Shown here: positions 34,855-39,836 of the stretch, in pieces
Numbering within the stretch: position 1 is the stretch's first letter
Layout of the letters: each line of letters starts with the position of its first letter
From: Bacteroidota bacterium
Lineage (GTDB): Bacteria > Bacteroidota > Bacteroidia > Bacteroidales > GCA-2748055
Assembly (NCBI GenBank): GCA_020047715.1
Contig: JAIFNN010000121.1
Location: 1 to 39,836 of the forward strand
DNA length: 39,836 nucleotides
Direction: 5' to 3'
Notes under the pieces: model-generated
What the model saw: only the letters and a program-made list of their open reading frames with translations
Told to the model about the DNA's origin: nothing
Databases searched by the model: none
Translations under genes and position numbers: made by a program

Positions 34855-36983
34855 TAGCTTCCTGGTATTGTCATTTCAAGATTAACTGCAGCAACGGTTC
34901 TGGCATTTGTTCCCGGTGTTACCGATTGGAAACGAACCGTTCCCCTGCCGCTCACATTTACGCGCAAGCCCGCATCTTCCATAAGGAAAAGGGCATCTTT
35001 CAAACCCATGCCTACAACATTTGGCACAAGATTCTGAATAACCGGTCTGGGGGTGATTTTTAGTGCATCGTTTTCAATTGATGCCATTACCCACTTCGAT
35101 TTTTTTGCTGAGTTGCTAACGGGGATGTCCAAATAATCCAAAGCATTTGTAAGTTCTTCTGCATTCCCGCTTTTTGTGTAGGGGATTTCTGCAAGCCGTG
35201 TCCGACCGTGGTTAATGGCTTCGTGCATATCCAGGCTGGTGGCATATACTTTGTTGGCGATTTCCCTGAAAACAGGACCCGCTACAACATTTCCGTAATA
35301 CACGTATTTTGAGGGGGCGTTTACCACTACTATGCAGGAGTATCTGGGATTGTCGGCCGGAAAATATCCGACAAAAGTTGCCTGATAGGTGATTCGGGAT
35401 TTCTCCTTATAGCCCGTTTTTTTATCAGGGATCTGAGCCGTTCCAGTTTTGCCGCCAATTTTAAAGTTGTCGTTCCTCAGGTTCATGGCCGTTCCGTTCT
35501 CAACAACCCCCTCGCACATCTTCTGAAGCTTTTTAAGGGTGGATCTCGAGCAGATCGAAGGATTAATTACCTCAGGGCCATAACTTTCAACCAGGCTGCC
35601 ATGGTATCTGACTTCATTTACCAGGCGCGGTTTAATCATCTTGCCGTCGTTTGCAATGGCATTATAAAGGGTGAGCACCTGCAAGGGAGTAACCGCCATT
35701 TCATAACCAATACTCATCCAGGGAAGGGAAATACCCGACCAACCTTTTTTGCCGGGGTAGTTGATAGCGGGAATCCCCTCTCCCCGTATGTCGAGACCCA
35801 GCTGCTCATTCAGACCCAACTTGTACACACCATCCATAAATTTCTCCGGATGATTTTTGTAATTGTCATAAATGATTTTTGAAACCCCCACGTTCGAAGA
35901 TTTTTCAAATACTTGCTGCACCGAAATTTTTCCGAAACTCTCGTCACCGCTGTCGACAAGTTTTATACCGTGATAACTTATTTCTCCATTTCCGGTATCG
36001 ATAATATCGTCGATATCAACGTATCCGTCCTCCATGGCAAGCATGAGAGAGACCAGTTTAAAGGTCGATCCCGGCACAGTGCTTTCACCCACAGCGAAAT
36101 TGTATGATTCTCTGTACAGACCGTCCTCACCTCGCTGCAGATTGGCAATTGCTTTTATTTCGCCCGTCTCAACTTCCATTAAAACAGCGGTGCCATGACC
36201 CGCGCCATGTGCTTTGAGTTGTTTAAGAAGTGCCTTCTGTGCAACGTCTTGAATATTCAGGTCAATCGTTGTGATTATGTCTTTTCCGTCCCGAGGTTCA
36301 ATTTCATTGCCGTCACCGAGGGGCACATAGGTATCGCCTGCCAGAAGTTTCTGCAGCAGCAGTCCGGGCTTTCCACTAAGCGTCTCGTCAAAGGAGCCTT
36401 CAATGCCAACGCGGTTTCCCAACTCGCTTTTCGTAGTGCTTCCGATGGTACGGGCGGCAAGGTATCCATTGGGCCTGATACGCTTGGAGTCCTGGATAAA
36501 GCGAACCCCACCTTTAAAGCGGCCCAGCTCGAAAATCGGAAACGATTTCGCCTGTCGCATCTGGTCGTAACTAACGTCTTTTTTCACCAGGAAATATTGC
36601 TTTTTTGATTTACGCGCTTTGATAAGCTCGCGCTTGTAACGATCCCAGCTCCGGTCACCGAAAAGAGATGCCAGCTTGCGGGAGAGGCCATCCACCTCGG
36701 CGTAAAAAATGTCATTGGTAAGCGCTTCAACCGTAAAATCCATACGTATTTCGTAGTACGGAACCGATAAAGCCAGCACCCTGCCATCGGCACTGTAAAT
36801 GTCGCCCCGGGTTGCGGGAATGGGCAATTGGCGTAACGGGGATGCTTCAGACTTGACCGACCATTTGTCTTTTTCCGCAAACTGAAGGTAAACGATCCGG
36901 ATGAAAATAGCCATGCCGAAAACCACCATAAACAGGTAGATCATCGCCACGCGCCACAATATGTCCTTTTTTACAACTGACAT
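34854..36983 (-). CDS. ftsI: Septal transpeptidase FtsI (PBP3) with PASTA domain
   Basis: A 709-residue class-B penicillin-binding protein that cross-links septal peptidoglycan. One N-terminal membrane helix (about 9-29) is followed by the dimerisation region with LPIPATRGDIYSADGRVLA. The transpeptidase domain has STFK with the acyl-enzyme serine (Ser306), SSN, and GGKTGTAQIP. A single PASTA domain closes the protein (about 645-709, from NLVPNVVGMGLKDAL), as is usual for Bacteroidota FtsI but absent in E. coli. It overlaps ftsL and murE by 1 nt each (TAATG). Confidence 0.97.
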   Translation of the reverse strand: MSVVKKDILWRVAMIYLFMVVFGMAIFIRIVYLQFAEKDKWSVKSEASPLRQLPIPATRGDIYSADGRVLALSVPYYEIRMDFTVEALTNDIFYAEVDGLSRKLASLFGDRSWDRYKRELIKARKSKKQYFLVKKDVSYDQMRQAKSFPIFELGRFKGGVRFIQDSKRIRPNGYLAARTIGSTTKSELGNRVGIEGSFDETLSGKPGLLLQKLLAGDTYVPLGDGNEIEPRDGKDIITTIDLNIQDVAQKALLKQLKAHGAGHGTAVLMEVETGEIKAIANLQRGEDGLYRESYNFAVGESTVPGSTFKLVSLMLAMEDGYVDIDDIIDTGNGEISYHGIKLVDSGDESFGKISVQQVFEKSSNVGVSKIIYDNYKNHPEKFMDGVYKLGLNEQLGLDIRGEGIPAINYPGKKGWSGISLPWMSIGYEMAVTPLQVLTLYNAIANDGKMIKPRLVNEVRYHGSLVESYGPEVINPSICSRSTLKKLQKMCEGVVENGTAMNLRNDNFKIGGKTGTAQIPDKKTGYKEKSRITYQATFVGYFPADNPRYSCIVVVNAPSKYVYYGNVVAGPVFREIANKVYATSLDMHEAINHGRTRLAEIPYTKSGNAEELTNALDYLDIPVSNSAKKSKWVMASIENDALKITPRPVIQNLVPNVVGMGLKDALFLMEDAGLRVNVSGRGTVRFQSVTPGTNARTVAAVNLEMTIPGS

Positions 36984-37378
36984 TAATCCCTCCTAAGTTT
37001 GCTTACAACAATTTTTTTTGGCGGCACTTCCGATTCCCTGATCGAGAGCCCCTGCTTTTTTACTTCCTCGGCAACTTCTGTCTGCCGGCTGAGCTTCATG
37101 AGTTCGGCAGAAATAAAAATTGACTGTGCTCTCAGATCGCTCAGTTCAGTTTTAAATGTTATGATTTTACGTCTCAGCTTCTCGGCATTATAGCGGTTTG
37201 ATATATACATCATTGCCAGAAAACCCAGGAAAAACACAAAAGGCAGCTGACCTGTGAACGATTTTCGGGTGAGCATGGTACCGTCGATCAGTCCCCGGAT
37301 GGCAGAAGCTGAGCCAGTCTTTTTTGACTGTCCCTCATTTGCTTTTTCGCTCCCTGTATTATTCTTCTCAACCACCAT
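36983..37378 (-). CDS. ftsL: FtsL-like division protein
   Basis: A bitopic protein of 131 residues with a charged N-terminal cytoplasmic part of about 45, one membrane helix (about 46-62, PFVFFLGFLAMMYIS) and a coiled-coil-prone extracytoplasmic part (NAEKLRRKIITFKTEL, then SAELMKLSRQTEVAEEV). This is the FtsL layout of Bacteroidota, which shares almost no sequence with E. coli FtsL, so the call rests on topology and its place between rsmH and ftsI. I take the ATG at 37378; an in-frame TTG at 37384 overlaps the rsmH stop and would add two residues. Confidence 0.85.
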   Translation of the reverse strand: MVVEKNNTGSEKANEGQSKKTGSASAIRGLIDGTMLTRKSFTGQLPFVFFLGFLAMMYISNRYNAEKLRRKIITFKTELSDLRAQSIFISAELMKLSRQTEVAEEVKKQGLSIRESEVPPKKIVVSKLRRD

Positions 37379-37380
37379 TC

Positions 37381-38280
37381 TCAAATTTTTTCAGCAATCC
37401 TTAATCTAGCACTTCTAGCCCTGGGATTATCCCTAGTCTCTTCCTCCGAGGGCTCAGTCCCGTTTTTGTTCAGGATCTTGAAAGGAGTCTGAACGTTTCC
37501 GAAAAAATCCTTTTCCAGCAGGCCTTCCAAATTTCCTGTTTTCATAAAATTCTTCACCAGCCTGTCTTCGAGGGAGTGATAGGTCAGAAATACCATTCTT
37601 CCGCCGGGTTTCAGAAATTCCGAAATTTGAGGAAGCACTTCCTTTAAGGCTCCAAGTTCATCATTCACCTCGATGCGCAAAGCCTGAAAAATCTTTGCCA
37701 ACTCCTTGTTCTCCTTCTGTCGGGGCAGAAGCTTTGAAATACCTGCGATAAACCGGGAAATGCTCTGTATTTGCTCCCCCGAGCGTAGTCTTATTATGGC
37801 ACGGCTTAAGGCTGAGGCATTGCTCAGCTCACCGTATTGCCTGAATACCCTAATTAACTCGGTCTCTTCATAACTGTTAAGAACATCAGCTGCTGAGAGC
37901 AGTATTCCTGAATTCATCCGCATATCGAGTTTCGCGTCCTTCATAAACGAAAAGCCCCTTTCGGCAGTGTCGATCTGATGCGACGAAATTCCCAAATCGG
38001 CCATCACTCCGTCAACCTTATCTATTTCGTAATAACGCATGAAATTCCGCAGATATCGAAAGTTGGAGTTTACAAAGGTAAGACGTGAATCGTCGTTGGT
38101 GTTTTGCCGGGCATCGGTGTCCTGATCGAATGCCAGAAGTCGCCCGGTTTTACCCAATTCCTCGAGAATTCTAAAGGAATGGCCTCCCCCACCAAAGGTC
38201 AGATCGATAAAAATTCCCTCCGGCTTAATATTTAACCCCTTTATACTTTCTTCAAGTAAAACTGGTTTGTGATAGATCAT
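37381..38280 (-). CDS. rsmH: 16S rRNA (cytosine-1402 N4) methyltransferase
   Basis: RsmH (formerly MraW, 299 aa) methylates N4 of C1402 in the ribosomal P site using S-adenosylmethionine. The SAM-binding LTFGGGGHSFRILE (28-41) follows HKPVLLEESIKGL. DGVMADLGISSHQID, FSFMKDAKLDMRM, IFQALRIEVNDEL and TYHSLEDRLVKNF are the family blocks, and the C-terminus NPRARSARLRIAEK is intact. It overlaps mraZ by 4 nt (ATGA), the usual arrangement at the head of dcw clusters. Confidence 0.97.
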   Translation of the reverse strand: MIYHKPVLLEESIKGLNIKPEGIFIDLTFGGGGHSFRILEELGKTGRLLAFDQDTDARQNTNDDSRLTFVNSNFRYLRNFMRYYEIDKVDGVMADLGISSHQIDTAERGFSFMKDAKLDMRMNSGILLSAADVLNSYEETELIRVFRQYGELSNASALSRAIIRLRSGEQIQSISRFIAGISKLLPRQKENKELAKIFQALRIEVNDELGALKEVLPQISEFLKPGGRMVFLTYHSLEDRLVKNFMKTGNLEGLLEKDFFGNVQTPFKILNKNGTEPSEEETRDNPRARSARLRIAEKI

Positions 38281-38747
38281 TGTCCATCGGTTAATTCATT
38301 CGACCCACCCAGTATTCGCTCTGCCATGGATGCAAATTCATCGTCTGCCCGGCTAACCTGCTCGTAACGACCAGCTGCCCATATTTCAATCTTTCCGTAT
38401 TGTCCTGCCATTACTGCCTCCCCCTCGATTCCTGCATATTCGAGCAGTCTTTTTGGGATGAGCACTCTTCCGCTTGCGTCAAGGATTACCTCAGCTGTTC
38501 CGCTGAAAAACATCCTTAAAAATTTCGCGTGTTCCTTGTTGTAAGGATTCGTTTTGGACCTGATAATTTGGTTTTGCCTTTCCCATTCTTTCATGGGATA
38601 CATTATCACGCACTGCTCAAACACATCCGATTTTAGCACAAAACCATCCTGCACACCCTCGCTCATCTGCCGTTTGAATGCAGATGGAAGTGTGACCCTG
38701 CCTTTGGAGTCGACCTTACAACTATAATCCCCTATAAAGCTTATCAT
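38277..38747 (-). CDS. mraZ: Transcriptional regulator MraZ
   Basis: MraZ (156 aa) is a ring-forming DNA-binding protein with two AbrB-like (SpoVT) swapped-hairpin domains. Each has the signature D-x-x-GRV-x-x-P: DSKGRVTLPS (13-22) and DASGRVLIPK (90-99). It represses its own dcw operon in E. coli by binding repeated TGGG-type boxes. Here four such boxes, 10 bp apart, lie 40-74 nt upstream of the start, so autoregulation is likely. It is the first gene of the cluster. The C-terminal 20 or so residues are acidic and variable. Confidence 0.96.
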   Translation of the reverse strand: MISFIGDYSCKVDSKGRVTLPSAFKRQMSEGVQDGFVLKSDVFEQCVIMYPMKEWERQNQIIRSKTNPYNKEHAKFLRMFFSGTAEVILDASGRVLIPKRLLEYAGIEGEAVMAGQYGKIEIWAAGRYEQVSRADDEFASMAERILGGSNELTDGQ

Positions 38748-38767
38748 GGTTTTTTATGACTAAAGCG

Positions 38768-38775
38768 TAAAATTA
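38768..38775 (-). promoter_or_regulatory. Possible -7 box for mraZ
   Basis: The minus strand reads TAATTTTA, one mismatch from TAnnTTTG, 20 nt before the mraZ ATG. If used, the MraZ boxes just upstream would cover the -33 region, as expected of a repressor site. The match is weak in this A+T-rich stretch. Confidence 0.35.
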
Positions 38776-38786
38776 AAACAAAAAAT

Positions 38787-38821
38787 CCCACTTTACACCA
38801 CTTTGTCCCATTTTTTGCCAC
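38787..38821 (-). promoter_or_regulatory. MraZ operator: four 10-bp-phased boxes
   Basis: On the minus strand the boxes are GTGGC (38821-38817), ATGGG (38811-38807), GTGGT (38801-38797) and GTGGG (38791-38787), each starting exactly 10 bp after the previous one. Three are preceded by AAA, giving units like AAAGTGGG. This agrees with both published styles of MraZ site known to me: TGGGN boxes with 5-nt spacers in E. coli and AAAGTG repeats in Mollicutes. The site is 39 nt from the mraZ start codon. Confidence 0.8.
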
Positions 38822-38915
38822 ATTGTTGAAAACTTTTTTCCCGCCCGAAGAAGTTTTCAGTTTCGGCATTATCCCTCGGGCAAAAAAAGACTGAATCACA
38901 TATCGTGTTTTTTAG

Positions 38916-38923
38916 TATTTTCG
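38916..38923 (+). promoter_or_regulatory. Possible -7 box for the acyltransferase
   Basis: TATTTTCG, one mismatch from TAnnTTTG and followed by CAG as at mfd, lies 31 nt before the ATG at 38955. It is divergent from the mraZ control region. Confidence 0.4.
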
Positions 38924-38954
38924 CAGACTGCAGGAAAAGTTAATTTGATTTCCC

Positions 38955-39818
38955 ATGAAAAAGAACAAAACTAGTGACAAGCCCATACATCTGGATTTGA
39001 AAAGCTTATTCAGACAAAAGAACCCCCGTCTCGCACCCTACATACCTGGGTTTGCATTTGCCTACCTGAACCGTGTTCTTCACATCAGGGAGATAAACAG
39101 CTTTTTAGCGGTTCATGGAGCAAAAGTTGGTTTGGAATTCACAAAAGAAGTAATTAAGGATTTCAATGTTACCGTAAGTCTAAAGGGAGAGGAAAACCTC
39201 CCTGAACAGGGCCGCTTTATTTTCGCATCAAATCACCCGCTCGGGGGGTTTGACGGAATGTTGCTGTTGACGGAGTTAAACCGGAGATACCATGATGTGC
39301 GCTCGCTTTCCAACGACATCCTCATGAGTTTCGAAAACCTCAGCCCCTTGTTTATCCCCATAAACAAGTACGGGACCATGACCCATGAATCGGTTCGTGC
39401 CCTTGAAGAGACTATGGACTCCGACATTCAGGTTTTAACTTTTCCATCCGGACTGGTAAGTCGAAGGACCAAGGGAGTAATTATTGACCCTCCCTGGCAA
39501 AAAAGCTTCATATCCAAAGCGATTCAGCACAAGCGCGACGTGGTTCCGGTGCATGTAACCGGACGTTGCACCAATTTTTTCTACAACTTGGCTGGCCTGA
39601 GAAAATTTCTGGGCATCAAAACCAATATTGAGATGTTTTATCTTGCCGACGAAACCTACAAGCACAAGAACAAGCATTTTACCATCACCTTTGGGAAACC
39701 CGTGAGCTATACCACTTTCGACAAAAGCAAAAGACCTGATGCCTGGGCAAAAAGCATGCAGAATTATGTTTACTCGTTAGGGGAAGGCAATACAAAGCCT
39801 TTTGATTCGAATTATTAA
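38955..39818 (+). CDS. PlsC-superfamily acyltransferase
   Basis: A 287-residue acyltransferase. The catalytic block reads SNHPLGGFDG (His94 to Asp100), which spaces the His and Asp by five residues (HX5D) rather than the classical HX4D. A second block, FPSGLVSRR (163-171), stands where FPEG is usual. This variant is, as I remember, shared with acyltransferases of amino-acid-containing lipids (ornithine or glycine lipids) and related hemolysin-annotated proteins, so an O-acylation of such a lipid is possible. Glycerophospholipid acylation is the alternative. No membrane helix is obvious; it probably binds the inner face peripherally. The gene has its own promoter candidate, divergent from mraZ. 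Confidence 0.82.
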   Translation: MKKNKTSDKPIHLDLKSLFRQKNPRLAPYIPGFAFAYLNRVLHIREINSFLAVHGAKVGLEFTKEVIKDFNVTVSLKGEENLPEQGRFIFASNHPLGGFDGMLLLTELNRRYHDVRSLSNDILMSFENLSPLFIPINKYGTMTHESVRALEETMDSDIQVLTFPSGLVSRRTKGVIIDPPWQKSFISKAIQHKRDVVPVHVTGRCTNFFYNLAGLRKFLGIKTNIEMFYLADETYKHKNKHFTITFGKPVSYTTFDKSKRPDAWAKSMQNYVYSLGEGNTKPFDSNY

Positions 39819-39834
39819 AAAATCCTTAACTTTG
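39801..39834 (+). promoter_or_regulatory. Promoter at the right edge for the next gene
   Basis: TTTG at 39801-39804 (inside the end of the acyltransferase gene) and TAACTTTG at 39827-39834, a perfect -7 box, are 22 nt apart, the typical Bacteroidota -33/-7 layout. The gene it drives lies beyond the window. Confidence 0.6.
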
Positions 39835-39836
39835 CA

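Noticed and set aside
1-39836. An undescribed multi-gene defence, secretion or mobile system
   Set aside because: Nearly every gene belongs to a known core family in a familiar order. The only accessory-looking DNA is the gap at 7877-8533 and the palindrome at 9865-9974, neither of which contains an intact gene.

Overview
The window looks like a chromosomal core-genome segment of a Bacteroidota bacterium, most likely Bacteroidales or Marinilabiliales. Four things point there: the gene content and order of the division/cell-wall (dcw) cluster, -7 boxes of the Bacteroidota type (TAnnTTTG) placed just upstream of start codons with short leaders, a FtsZ ending in LHDNVD, and a FtsI carrying a PASTA domain. 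No rRNA, tRNA, CRISPR array, intact insertion sequence or complete prophage gene was recognised.

Layout. 1-1951 (+): 3' part of a polyprenol-phosphate-mannose-synthase-like GT2 enzyme, then dihydroorotase (pyrC). 1969-3483 (-): a GT-C membrane glycosyltransferase. 3673-5058 (+): an aspartokinase closely resembling the ectoine-associated Ask_Ect type. 5249-7876 (-): a large hybrid histidine kinase. 7877-8533: an accessory-looking gap with a pair of palindromic boxes and a broken remnant resembling the tail of BRO-type phage antirepressors. 8534-9805 (-): a second, ordinary aspartokinase. 9865-9974: a large imperfect palindrome rich in CACAGAG. 10088-18902 (+): mfd, coaX, an outer-membrane beta-barrel protein, a TPR protein, lptC, a small membrane protein and a CNNM/CBS protein. 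19125-21263 (+): a PpiD-like membrane foldase, followed by an intrinsic terminator. 21395-23020 (+): a second GT-C glycosyltransferase. 23026-38747 (-): the dcw cluster, in transcription order mraZ, rsmH, ftsL, ftsI, murE, mraY, murD, ftsW, murG, murC, ftsQ, ftsA, ftsZ, yqeY. 38955-39818 (+): a PlsC-superfamily acyltransferase, followed at the right edge by a promoter for the next gene.

How the parts work together. The dcw genes form one tightly packed unit (most junctions overlap by 1-8 nt) that makes the lipid-linked peptidoglycan precursor and builds the septal machinery. It is headed by mraZ, and four 10-bp-phased GTGG-type boxes directly upstream form a textbook-like MraZ operator. MurE has the DNPR signature of meso-diaminopimelate ligases, so the aspartokinases feed the same wall chemistry. 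LptC, the PpiD-like foldase and the beta-barrel protein are envelope-biogenesis functions. The GT2 and two GT-C enzymes could form a polyprenol-phosphate-sugar glycosylation route.

No clearly new multi-gene system was found. The best leads are the MraZ operator, the Ask_Ect-type kinase without ectoine genes, the palindromic boxes at the hybrid kinase, the degenerate antirepressor-like remnant with in-frame TGA codons, the 9865-9974 palindrome, and the acyltransferase with an HX5D instead of HX4D motif.
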